Positions 44,553 to 52,390 of a stretch of 54,154 bases of DNA are shown piece by piece. The position numbers and the translations under genes were made by a program. Positions within the stretch are counted from its first letter, which is position 1. Every line of letters starts with the position of its first letter. Below the pieces are notes generated by a model, which was not told the origin of the DNA, did no database searches, and saw nothing but the letters and a program-made list of their open reading frames with translations. Origin of the DNA: Virgibacillus proomii (GTDB lineage Bacteria > Bacillota > Bacilli > Bacillales > Amphibacillaceae); NCBI RefSeq assembly GCF_018916875.1, contig NZ_JAHLNO010000010.1, positions 1 to 54,154 of the forward strand. The letters run 5' to 3'.

Positions 44553-45311
44553 ATGTATTTATATTTGAAATCAGAAATCTTAAAAACAAAACGAACAAAG
44601 ATAAGAAAAATGTTAATGGTTATTCCCTTAATATGTTCCCTCCTTGCACTTGGCTTTAATTTTCTCGGTGGCCCAGAGATTGTACGCTTGAGTGCAGAAA
44701 CAATCATCAATCATTGGGGGATATTATGGCTCTCCGTATTGATTGCTCTTACTACAGGACTTCTAAATAATCTAGAAAAAAAATCAACGAATTTTAAGAC
44801 CATCATTGGCTTACCGATAAATTTTCAAAAAAAGGAAATGAGCAGAGTTTTATTAGTAATTGGATTTGTGGCACTTGGGTCTCTTCTATTAGTTACTGCT
44901 ATAAGCCTAACTAGTTTGCTGATTCAGACAAGTCCATATTTAGTTTCACTCTCCTCTTGTATTTTGGCAGTTATCTTAATGTTAGTTACTTCGCTTTGGC
45001 AGGTTCCATTTTGTTTATGGCTTTCGAGAAAAACGAACTTCTTTATCACATTATTATTAAATAGCATGCTTAATTTAAATTTAGGTACACTATTTGCCCC
45101 TGCAGAAGATTGGTGGTTCGTTCCGTATAGCTGGCATTTAAGAGTGCAAATGCCTTTAACCAAACTGCACTCTAATGGAATACCCTTGCCACAAAACGAT
45201 GAACTGCTGAGTTATTCAGCCATTCCAATTACTCTTGTCCTGAGCATTTTATTCTTTCTTTTACTTACTTGGATCACCGTTAGGTCGTTTAATAAAATAG
45301 AGGTGAAGTAA
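44553..45311 (+). CDS. Lantibiotic-immunity ABC permease (LanE/MutE type)
   Basis: This 252-residue protein has six hydrophobic segments, starting with a short cytoplasmic basic stretch (LKSEILKTKRTKIRK) as in the MutE/EpiE permeases. WWFVPYSWHLRVQMPLTKLH near residue 187 is typical of the group. It forms a heteromeric channel with the next gene product. AGGAGG precedes the ATG, 14 bases after the ATPase gene. Its stop codon overlaps the next start (TAATG). Confidence 0.8.
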   Translation: MYLYLKSEILKTKRTKIRKMLMVIPLICSLLALGFNFLGGPEIVRLSAETIINHWGILWLSVLIALTTGLLNNLEKKSTNFKTIIGLPINFQKKEMSRVLLVIGFVALGSLLLVTAISLTSLLIQTSPYLVSLSSCILAVILMLVTSLWQVPFCLWLSRKTNFFITLLLNSMLNLNLGTLFAPAEDWWFVPYSWHLRVQMPLTKLHSNGIPLPQNDELLSYSAIPITLVLSILFFLLLTWITVRSFNKIEVK

Positions 45312-46078
45312 TGATGCAACTTTACAGATGTTTACTAGGTGAGTTTAAAAAAAGAAAGAGAAGTTTATTCCTGCTATTACACTTGGCTATTCCCTTTATT
45401 TTATCTGGTACTTTGGCGATGTACTTCTTATCTAGGAATGACACGATAAGTTCAGAAGCGAGCTACGTTATTTTCTTTGAGTTAATTGGAGTCGGAACTC
45501 CGGTTATCATTTCTATCATTTGTGGAATGGTGGCTGATTCTGAAAATGAAGCAAGTCATTTTCGGAATATGCTCGGAGTGATTCAGAGCAAAACCATCTC
45601 ATTCATAAGTCAAACAACAATGATGATTTTCTCTTATAGTGCTGCTATATTTTTAACGATATTAACCTATACTTTGGCTCTGAAGTTTCTAGTTGGCGTG
45701 AATGAAGTTCATTTCACTCTCTACTATTTAACAGGTATAATCTTCATTGGAACTTCAACATTTCAATATTTCTTCTATCAAGTCATTGGTTATAAGTATG
45801 GGATCGGGATTAGTAGCATATGTGGGTTCGGAGGATTGATCATCGCTGCTCTTTCTTTAACTACAATTGGAGATAAAGTATGGGGATTCCTACCTTGGGC
45901 ATGGGCAAACCGATTCAGTGAATATTTAAGGAATTTTTTGAAAATAACTGATATAAAGTTAGTTACTAATTCCATGCTAATAACGGGAGTTTATTATTTC
46001 TTTATTTTAACAATAGGAATGATTATAATGAGTATTGTTTGGTTTAATCATTGGGCCGGAAGAAAAACAAATGATTAA
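45311..46078 (+). CDS. Lantibiotic-immunity ABC permease (LanG/MutG type)
   Basis: This 255-residue membrane protein has six segments, a basic start (LLGEFKKRKRSLFLLLHLAIP) and the conserved WGFLPWAWANRFSEY loop near residue 190. These are the MutG/SpaG features. It starts at the A of the TAATG shared with the previous stop; a second ATG at 45314 is possible. With the ATPase and the LanE-type permease it makes a complete LanFEG transporter. The lipoprotein LanI, often present, is not found. Confidence 0.8.
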   Translation: MMQLYRCLLGEFKKRKRSLFLLLHLAIPFILSGTLAMYFLSRNDTISSEASYVIFFELIGVGTPVIISIICGMVADSENEASHFRNMLGVIQSKTISFISQTTMMIFSYSAAIFLTILTYTLALKFLVGVNEVHFTLYYLTGIIFIGTSTFQYFFYQVIGYKYGIGISSICGFGGLIIAALSLTTIGDKVWGFLPWAWANRFSEYLRNFLKITDIKLVTNSMLITGVYYFFILTIGMIIMSIVWFNHWAGRKTND

Positions 46079-46103
46079 ATAGGGAAAAAAGGATGATTTA
46101 AAC

Positions 46104-46772
46104 ATGGCAAATATCTTAGCGATTGATGATGATGCTGCAATTCTAAGACTAATCAGGAAAATGTTAGAGATGAAAAATCATAAAGTTACTACTCTTCTAA
46201 GTATAAAAGATATCACAATAGAAGAAATAAATAAATATAATCTTATTTTACTGGATGTCATGATGCCAAGTGAAGATGGCTTTGAAATTTGTAAGAAAAT
46301 TAGACCTCTGATTGATATACCGATCATCTTTATGACAGCCAAAAGTGATGAATCTTCTATTATTAAAGGTTTATCAATTGGTGGGGATGATTATATCGTC
46401 AAGCCTTTTAGTATACATGAAGTGAATGCGAGAATCGAGGCCCATTTAAGACGGGAATCCAGACCGAAAAGAGGAAGTAAAAGTGTGTTTATCGACGGCG
46501 ACATTCTTATTGATTTGGAAGCAAAAAAGGTGATCATCCAAGGGGATGAAGTAAGTTTTACTAGGACCCAATACAGAATCTGTGAGCTACTTGCTTTGCA
46601 TAAAGGGAAAATTTTTTCCAAAGAAGATATTTATGAATCTGTTTATTCAATGGAAAGTGATTCTCAAATTTCAACTATTGTTGAACATATCAGGGTAGTA
46701 AGAAAAAAGTATGCGCAATTTAACTTAGCCCCCATCAATACAGTCTGGGGTGTGGGGTATATATGGGAATAA
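46104..46772 (+). CDS. OmpR-type response regulator (SpaR/NisR-like)
   Basis: This 222-residue regulator has a receiver domain with acidic D8-D10, phosphoacceptor D51 in LILLDVMMPSEDG and K102-type lysine in IVKPFS. The C-terminal winged helix contains FTRTQYRICELLALHKG and EHIRVVRKKY. It probably binds the TTGAT repeat at 43773-43788 and activates the immunity operon. AAAAGGATG precedes the ATG, 25 bases after the permease gene. It overlaps the kinase start by 10 bases. Confidence 0.88.
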   Translation: MANILAIDDDAAILRLIRKMLEMKNHKVTTLLSIKDITIEEINKYNLILLDVMMPSEDGFEICKKIRPLIDIPIIFMTAKSDESSIIKGLSIGGDDYIVKPFSIHEVNARIEAHLRRESRPKRGSKSVFIDGDILIDLEAKKVIIQGDEVSFTRTQYRICELLALHKGKIFSKEDIYESVYSMESDSQISTIVEHIRVVRKKYAQFNLAPINTVWGVGYIWE

Positions 46773-48145
46773 AGAATACATTTTCGGCTTATTTTGTTAA
46801 ATCAATTATAAAATTAGGATTTGCTGGTTTACTTGTATTAATGATAAATATCGGGTTCGCGATATGGGGAATCAATCAACACCTTTTGCTTCCGGCAAAT
46901 GAGCCGATAAAAAAGGCAGAAAAAATCCAAAGTGAAGTTGTAAATGCGGATTATATCGATTCCAGCATCATCCCTCCTGAACTGGATTACGCCATTTTTA
47001 ATAAGAAAACAAGCGAAATGATAAAGAGTAATTTGAGCCCAAGGAATAAAGAAAAAGCAAAAGAAGCTTTTCAGAATTATAGTAAGGAAAAAATGAGTTC
47101 TTTTATAAGGTATGATAGTAAAAATGAAACGATTTTGATTTATTATAACTTAAAAGTTCAGTTCGCAAACGTTGAATTGAGAAAGGTATTTCCTAACCCT
47201 GGTGTGTGGTTATCCATTTTTTCGATATTAATTTATTGTATTTATTTAGTCTGGAGTATTAGAAGTTTCTCGCAAATTATTATACAAGAAAATCAAAAGC
47301 TTATTAAAGTAGCACGAAAAATAGAAGAAAAGGATCTGAATATCGAGTTTCCACAAGTTCGATTTAATGAGTATAAAGATGTAATGGGCGCAATGGAAAG
47401 TTTATCAGAAGCACTGGTTAAATCTATTCAAAGGGAAATTGAGGTTACTAACTCGAAGGCAGAACAAATCAGTTATTTAATACATGATATAAAAATTCCG
47501 CTGACAGTGATAAAAGGGAATATAGAACTGTTGGAAGTAATGACAACCGATGACATGAAGGAAAATTTTAGTGACATTATGAATTCCATACAACAGGTTG
47601 AACGATACATTCAGGAAGTTATCGATATCAATCTGAATAACAAGCAAATAAATACAAATAAAGAAGAAGTAGCTGTCAATGATTTCTTATGCAAGCTAGA
47701 AACCGAAATAAGGAGCCTAAGTAATAATTTAATCGTCGAAGATTTTACAGAGAAAGAGACAAGCCTTTTTATAGATACAAGCCTGTTCATTCGAGCGATA
47801 AATAATATCGTACTAAACGGAATTGAAAGAACACCACAGGATGGAAAAGTACAATTGATTGTCAAGCAAGATAAAGATTTTATTCAATTCATTATCATTG
47901 ATCAGGGATCTGGTTTTTCAGAGGAAGCTCTAAAAAAAGGATCTGAACTTTTCTATACCGAAAACTATGGACGGACTAATAACAGCCATTATGGATTGGG
48001 ATTAACGTTCACTGAAAAAGTAATCAAGCAGCACAATGGAAAGATGAAACTGAGCAATAATGCAAGTCACTCTGGGGAGGTACTAGTAGAATTGCCGATA
48101 ATAAACCGGGATTCGGAAAAAGGGTTAATAGATTGCTTGGATTAA
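46763..48145 (+). CDS. Sensor histidine kinase (SpaK/NisK-like)
   Basis: This 460-residue protein has a transmembrane helix near 17-37, an extracytoplasmic domain of about 105 residues, and a second helix near 148-168. A linker and the H-box ISYLIHDIKIPLTVIKGN follow (histidine about residue 241). The HATPase domain has AINNIVLNGIERTP, IIDQGSGFS and HYGLGLTFTEKV. The two-helix topology with a sizeable outside domain is that of lantibiotic-sensing LanK kinases. It ends the operon. Ligand unknown; no lanA, lanB, lanC, lanM or lanT in the window. Confidence 0.85.
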   Translation: MGIKNTFSAYFVKSIIKLGFAGLLVLMINIGFAIWGINQHLLLPANEPIKKAEKIQSEVVNADYIDSSIIPPELDYAIFNKKTSEMIKSNLSPRNKEKAKEAFQNYSKEKMSSFIRYDSKNETILIYYNLKVQFANVELRKVFPNPGVWLSIFSILIYCIYLVWSIRSFSQIIIQENQKLIKVARKIEEKDLNIEFPQVRFNEYKDVMGAMESLSEALVKSIQREIEVTNSKAEQISYLIHDIKIPLTVIKGNIELLEVMTTDDMKENFSDIMNSIQQVERYIQEVIDINLNNKQINTNKEEVAVNDFLCKLETEIRSLSNNLIVEDFTEKETSLFIDTSLFIRAINNIVLNGIERTPQDGKVQLIVKQDKDFIQFIIIDQGSGFSEEALKKGSELFYTENYGRTNNSHYGLGLTFTEKVIKQHNGKMKLSNNASHSGEVLVELPIINRDSEKGLIDCLD

Positions 48146-48440
48146 TACAAAGATAGCAAACATAATTAATTTTCTTAAATTTACACAATACGATACTCAA
48201 GGATCTGGCTCGATTGCGAAATAGAGTAACTGGAGCTTTTAACTTTATTACTCTTTTATAAAGTAGATTTTTTATCATCACCGTAACAAAAACGACCATT
48301 TCTGTACATAGTGTGAAAAATAATATTTTGTCTGCCAATCTAGCATAAATCACGTAACAAAAATGTGTAACAAAATATTTTGTAACAATATTTATTATCT
48401 GATAGTTTTGATACAATCATGTTGAAAGGTGAGGACGAAA

Positions 48441-48716
48441 ATGAAATTTGGTAATATGCGCGTTTCAACCATTGATCAAAATTTGGATCGCCAAAAGAAG
48501 CAGCTTGAAGAATTTGGGTGCGAACGTATCTTTTTTGAAAAAGTAACAGGAACGAAACGGGATCGGCAAGAGCTAAACCGTATGTTAGAGTTTCTTCGAC
48601 CAGAAGACACCGTTGTTGTAACGGATTTAACTCGTTTATCTCGCTCCGACTATAGCTTACAAATCGTGTGGAGCATTTGCTGGCTACGGTATTTCAAATT
48701 TGGATCATTAGAGTAG
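48441..48716 (+). pseudogene. Truncated serine recombinase (resolvase) fragment
   Basis: MKFGNMRVSTIDQNLDRQKK, EFGCERIFFEKVTGTKRDRQ and DTVVVTDLTRLSRS are the N-terminal catalytic domain of Tn3-type resolvases. The nucleophile serine is in RVSTIDQ, but the usual YxRVST has lost its tyrosine (NMRVST). After residue 76 the frame reads unrelated residues. Removing one T near 48671 restores IVEHLL, so a frameshift is likely, and no helix-turn-helix domain follows. AAAGGTGAGG precedes the ATG. A relic of a mobile element bordering the immunity block. Confidence 0.8.
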
Positions 48717-48769
48717 ATATGGAGAAGTCTTACGTATAATAAAAAGCAGCTTAAGGAGAAAAACAGCCT

Positions 48770-48809
48770 AAATGAAAGCAGCTTGGTACATTTCAAGCTG
48801 CTTTCATTT
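48770..48809. terminator. Strong hairpin between resolvase relic and rocD
   Basis: A 16-bp perfect stem with arms 48770-48785 and 48794-48809 (AAATGAAAGCAGCTTG and its complement). It is followed on the plus strand by TTTTATCC and abuts the rocD stop codon, so it can serve both directions. Confidence 0.8.
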
Positions 48810-50006
48810 TTATCCTTTTAATACTTCTTTGATTTTGGCAATTGCCCAGTCTAAATCATCTTTATCAATGATCAATGGTGGTGCAAATCGAATCACATTC
48901 TCATGTGTTTCCTTACAAAGTAATCCTTTTTCTTTTAAGGCTTCACAATACGGGCGAGCAGCTTCGGTCAGCTCAACACCAATAAACAATCCTTTACCCC
49001 GAACTTCTTTAATTTTAGGATTAGAAATGGTTTTAAGCTCAGCTATCATATAGTTTCCAAGTTCTAAGGATCGTTCTGATAATTTTTCTTCCTCAATTAC
49101 TTCCAATGCTGCCATGGATACGGCACAAGCTAAAGGGTTACCTCCAAATGTGGAACCATGTGACCCTGGATTGAAAACACCTAAAATATCCTTGTTAGCT
49201 ACTACACAAGAAATAGGAAATACTCCCCCGCCTAGAGCCTTTCCAAGAATTTGTACATCTGGTGTGACCTCTTCCCAGTCACAGGCAAACAATTTTCCAG
49301 TCCGGGCAAGCCCAGATTGAATTTCGTCAGCAATATAAAGTACATTATGTTCTTTACATACATCATAAGCTTCTTTCAAAAAGCCCTCAGGCGGAATAAT
49401 AATCCCAGCTTCTCCTTGGATTGGTTCGAAAAGAAAGGCTGCTGTGTTTTCATTAATAGCGGCTTTCAATGCTTCTATATCACCATAAGGAATAATTCTA
49501 ATTCCCGGAAGCATTGGACCAAAGCCACGTTTATATTCTTCTTCAGAGGATAGTGAAACAGCGGTCATGGTCCGCCCATGAAAATTACCTTCACATGCAA
49601 TAATTTCTGCTTTATTTTCTGCTACGCCTTTTACATCATAAGCCCAGCGTCTTGCCGCTTTAACAGCTGTTTCAACTGCTTCAGCTCCGGTATTCATTGG
49701 AAGAACCATTTCTTTATTTGTTAGTTTACAAACCTTTTCAAACCAAGAACCTAACTGATCATTGTGAAAAGCCCGTGATGTTAAGGTTAAACGATCTGCC
49801 TGGTCCTTTAAAGCATGAATAATTTTCGGGTGACGATGTCCTTGATTGACAGCAGAGTATGCACTTAGCATGTCCATATATCGATTCCCTTCAGGATCTT
49901 CCACCCAAACACCCTCTGCTTTGGAAATAACTACAGGGAGTGGATGATAGTTTTTCGCACCGTAACTTTCTGTCTGATCAATGATTTTTTGACTTGTGAG
50001 TACCAT
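48810..50006 (-). CDS. rocD: Ornithine aminotransferase
   Basis: This 398-residue PLP enzyme converts ornithine and 2-oxoglutarate to glutamate semialdehyde and glutamate. Visible are [31 protein letters not shown], the aspartate in [12 protein letters not shown], the PLP lysine in [13 protein letters not shown], and [13 protein letters not shown]. Length is normal (about 400). CGGAGGGATC precedes the ATG, and an extended -10 TGGTATACT (50053-50045) lies upstream. I see no sigma-54 promoter as in the B. subtilis roc operons. Not a neighbour of gerP in B. subtilis. Confidence 0.94.
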   Translation of the reverse strand: MVLTSQKIIDQTESYGAKNYHPLPVVISKAEGVWVEDPEGNRYMDMLSAYSAVNQGHRHPKIIHALKDQADRLTLTSRAFHNDQLGSWFEKVCKLTNKEMVLPMNTGAEAVETAVKAARRWAYDVKGVAENKAEIIACEGNFHGRTMTAVSLSSEEEYKRGFGPMLPGIRIIPYGDIEALKAAINENTAAFLFEPIQGEAGIIIPPEGFLKEAYDVCKEHNVLYIADEIQSGLARTGKLFACDWEEVTPDVQILGKALGGGVFPISCVVANKDILGVFNPGSHGSTFGGNPLACAVSMAALEVIEEEKLSERSLELGNYMIAELKTISNPKIKEVRGKGLFIGVELTEAARPYCEALKEKGLLCKETHENVIRFAPPLIIDKDDLDWAIAKIKEVLKG

Positions 50007-50095
50007 TTGATCCCTCCGAATGTTAAAAATAGTCTACAAAATATAGTATACCAGTTTTTTAGAAAGTTCTATATAGAAAAGTGCGAACATTTTTA

Positions 50096-50248
50096 TTTAT
50101 CCCGCATGTAAGGTGCCGTAAGCCTCCCACTTCAAGACCTAAGTTGATACAAAAGGGTCTAAGTGAGGGAAAACGGCACCTAAATGCCCGATTCGTTCAA
50201 CTAACATTCCGTGTAAAAAGCGTTCCACGGAATGAAGTTTCACTTTAT
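50096..50248 (+). repeat. TTTAT-flanked structured repeat, short form
   Basis: A single copy between TTTAT at 50096-50100 and 50244-50248, upstream of rocD. Hairpin arms CATTCCGT/ACGGAATG. The inner stem is well formed (CCTCCCACTTCAAGACC against GGTCTAAGTGAGGG). Confidence 0.9.
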
Positions 50249-50571
50249 AGAGCATGTTCAAAAGATTGGATAAAAGGAAATTTCAACGTTAGCTTGTTTT
50301 TTCGTTGCACATGTTTAAGTGTATACACTCTGTTAATTAATACTGTGTAGCGTTCGTTTTTATTATACAGAACCGCGGCTCTCTCTTCTCATTGGTGGTA
50401 ACGAGGATTTGCTGAAGTCCTTCTTTCATTAATAGTATAAAGATGTCTCCGGCTTAAATACCATATCTAGCTTTGGCGGTTTAATTGTGTATAGGGTAAC
50501 AAGAAAGAGACTTATACTTGTAATTAAGATAATATAAATGATAAGGAAACAGAGTTTAATAGCAATGCAAT

Positions 50572-50712
50572 TCATTTAAAATAATTAATTAAGATGCTAA
50601 TAAGAATAATTGCTAATATGGCTATTATCATAAATCCAGAGTTACCAAAAAAAAACCTGTCGAATAAATCATCATTATTCTTATTTGCGTTATGTTTACC
50701 CCTTTTTTTCAT
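50572..50712 (-). CDS. Small membrane protein, unidentified
   Basis: This 46-residue protein has a charged, asparagine-rich N-terminus (MKKRGKHNANKNNDDLFDRF) and a single hydrophobic helix (GFMIIAILAIILISILINYF, about residues 26-45). AGAGGTGAG lies seven bases before the ATG at 50712. It is isolated, flanked by AT-rich sequence and repeats. The layout resembles small sporulation or envelope peptides of Bacilli, but I do not recognise the family. Supported only by frame, start site and the clean hydrophobic segment. Confidence 0.55.
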   Translation of the reverse strand: MKKRGKHNANKNNDDLFDRFFFGNSGFMIIAILAIILISILINYFK

Positions 50713-50976
50713 ATAACTCACCTCTAATTTCGTGAAATTTGCAATAGAATAAATTCATTTAATTATACTAAATAAACAATATTTTTAAATTAATTGGAAA
50801 AATTTTGTGTTTTTTTGATTGTCATGTCTTTTTTAATATTTTAATTTTGGACCACATCTTTTTGCAAAAATAAAATCATCTTTTCAAACGGAACCGGACA
50901 GCAAATTTATGGTAGATTGCAAGTGTTTAAAATGAAATCTTTTTATAATCATGGTAAGATATTTGTAGTTGTTGAA

Positions 50977-51136
50977 TTTATCCCGCATGTAAGGTGCCGT
51001 AAGCCTCCCACTTCAAGACCTGATTTGATACCAAAGGATCTAAGTGGGAGAAAACGGCACCTAAATGCCCGATTCGTTCAACTAACATTCAGTAGGAGAT
51101 GGAAGAAAACTCCTACTGAATGAAGTTTCAATTTAT
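50977..51136 (+). repeat. TTTAT-flanked structured repeat upstream of yisL
   Basis: The copy lies between TTTAT at 50977-50981 and 51132-51136. It has the long hairpin (CATTCAGTAGGAG/CTCCTACTGAATG) without the GGCCTTTAGGTCATACC insert, an intermediate between short and long forms. Its right end touches the ribosome binding site of yisL. Confidence 0.88.
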
Positions 51137-51155
51137 ACAGGGGGTATGTTTGTTA

Positions 51156-51521
51156 ATGAATACACATTTGCATATAACTGCATGGGCACTAGGGCTGATC
51201 TTATTTGTAATTGCCTATGTGATGTACAAGCAAGGAAAAGAAAAACCTGGTAAAATAATCCATATGATTTTACGATTAGATTATCTATTAATCCTATATT
51301 CTGGTGGAGAATTAATTACTCCTTATCTTAATGGCTCACCATTATTACCGGAAGTTATTGTAAAAGGGGTTGCCGGATTGTGGGTTATTACTGCTATGGA
51401 AATGTTACTTGTTCGTCTACCAAAACAAAAGCCGCTTAAGGGCTTATGGATTCAATTTATTATCGCTTTCATTATCGTCATAGTGTTAGGGTTTTTTCGC
51501 TTACCCATGGGGATTAACTAA
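51156..51521 (+). CDS. yisL: YisL-family membrane protein (DUF1516)
   Basis: This 121-residue protein has four transmembrane segments. The start MNTHLHITAWALGLILF, followed by KIIHMILRLDYLLILYSGGELI, matches the YisL family. Function unknown. I use ATG 51156, which agrees with the family N-terminus; TTG 51150 is better spaced from AGGGGG (51138-51143) and is an alternative. In B. subtilis it also lies beyond gerP. The upstream repeat ends two bases before the ribosome binding site, so the promoter must lie inside or beyond the repeat. Confidence 0.85.
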   Translation: MNTHLHITAWALGLILFVIAYVMYKQGKEKPGKIIHMILRLDYLLILYSGGELITPYLNGSPLLPEVIVKGVAGLWVITAMEMLLVRLPKQKPLKGLWIQFIIAFIIVIVLGFFRLPMGIN

Positions 51522-51536
51522 GCTTACCCGGCAACA

Positions 51537-51572
51537 AAAGGTTGTCCTTGAATAATAAGGACAGCTTTTTTT
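51537..51572 (+). terminator. Intrinsic terminator of yisL
   Basis: AAAAGGTTGTCCTT pairs with AAGGACAGCTTTT with one bulge, followed by more T residues, 16 bases after the stop codon. Confidence 0.85.
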
Positions 51573-51652
51573 CATGTATGCTTAGAAAATATAATTAATT
51601 GATTTCTTGTCGTTCAGGAAACTATATCTGTTCGTACATGTGGATAATTTTT

Positions 51653-51866
51653 TTGAACTGTATCTTCATCTAGCTTAAATGCTAAAAATTGAAGCAAACT
51701 TTGAACTTTTTACGATGATAAGTCAGCATGGCTCGAATCTAAAGGAAGGCGACTAAAAGCAGGCTTGTCGCCCAATGTCGGCATACCCCTGTTTGAGAGG
51801 CATGTTTCCTTTTATCTCGTCAGGGCTCTGCCGGTTGTACGTCGCTACCAAGCACATACGCTTTTA
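51653..51866 (+). repeat. GAAAGTAGCTTCGTC-type repeat, uninterrupted copy
   Basis: Same order as 25341-25556: CATCTAGCTTAAATGC, ACGATGATAAGTCAGCATGGCTCG, GGCGACTAAAAGCAGGCTTG, CGGCATACCCCTG, then CCTTTTATCTCGTCAGGGCT and CGCTACCAAGCACATACGCTTTT. The junction CCTTTTATCTCGTCAGGGCT is the empty-site version of the insertion seen at 32259-32842. The remaining gap to 52117 has a GTTCAAAAAG-type end near 52070. Confidence 0.75.
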
Positions 51867-52117
51867 TTCACACAATATTGTCTTTTATGTTAAACGCCTT
51901 AGCAAAAATTTGAATATGAATATAGAGTGATATTTTAAAAGTGGAGCTTTAGTCTTTAAAGGACGTAAAGAAAAAGAAAGTTCACAAAAAACGATAATGC
52001 ATACATTTATAATGAAAACTTCCAAAAACAATCCGACAAATAGATTCAACGTCGTCAATTAAACTCTACTTTTTGAACATCCTCGATGTATAGCTTTTAT
52101 TTTGACCAACGAAGTTT

Positions 52118-52306
52118 TTTATCCCGTATGTAAGGTGCCGTAAGACTCCAACTTCAAGAGCCTGAGTTGGTACAAAAGGGTTTAAGTGGGAGAAAACGGC
52201 ACCTAAATGCCCGATTCGTTCAAGGGCCTTTAGGTCATACCCTTCTAGGTACTAACATTCAGTAGGAGATGGAAGAAAACTCCTACTGAATGAAGTTTCA
52301 CTTTAT
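52118..52306 (+). repeat. TTTAT-flanked structured repeat, long form
   Basis: The copy lies between TTTAT at 52118-52122 and 52302-52306 (189 bp), with the GGCCTTTAGGTCATACC insert and arms CATTCAGTAGGAG/CTCCTACTGAATG. It ends 84 bases before the GH13 start codon. Confidence 0.88.
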
Positions 52307-52390
52307 ATGGGTTGATTAAGTTAATTATGTTCAAAAAAGCTTCATAATTCATAGGAAAAAAATAATGATGTTGGATGGGGGAAACGATAG

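Noticed and set aside
48024..48416. 130-codon frame on the minus strand
   Set aside because: Mostly antisense to the sensor kinase and the AT-rich gap; no family resemblance and no start site.
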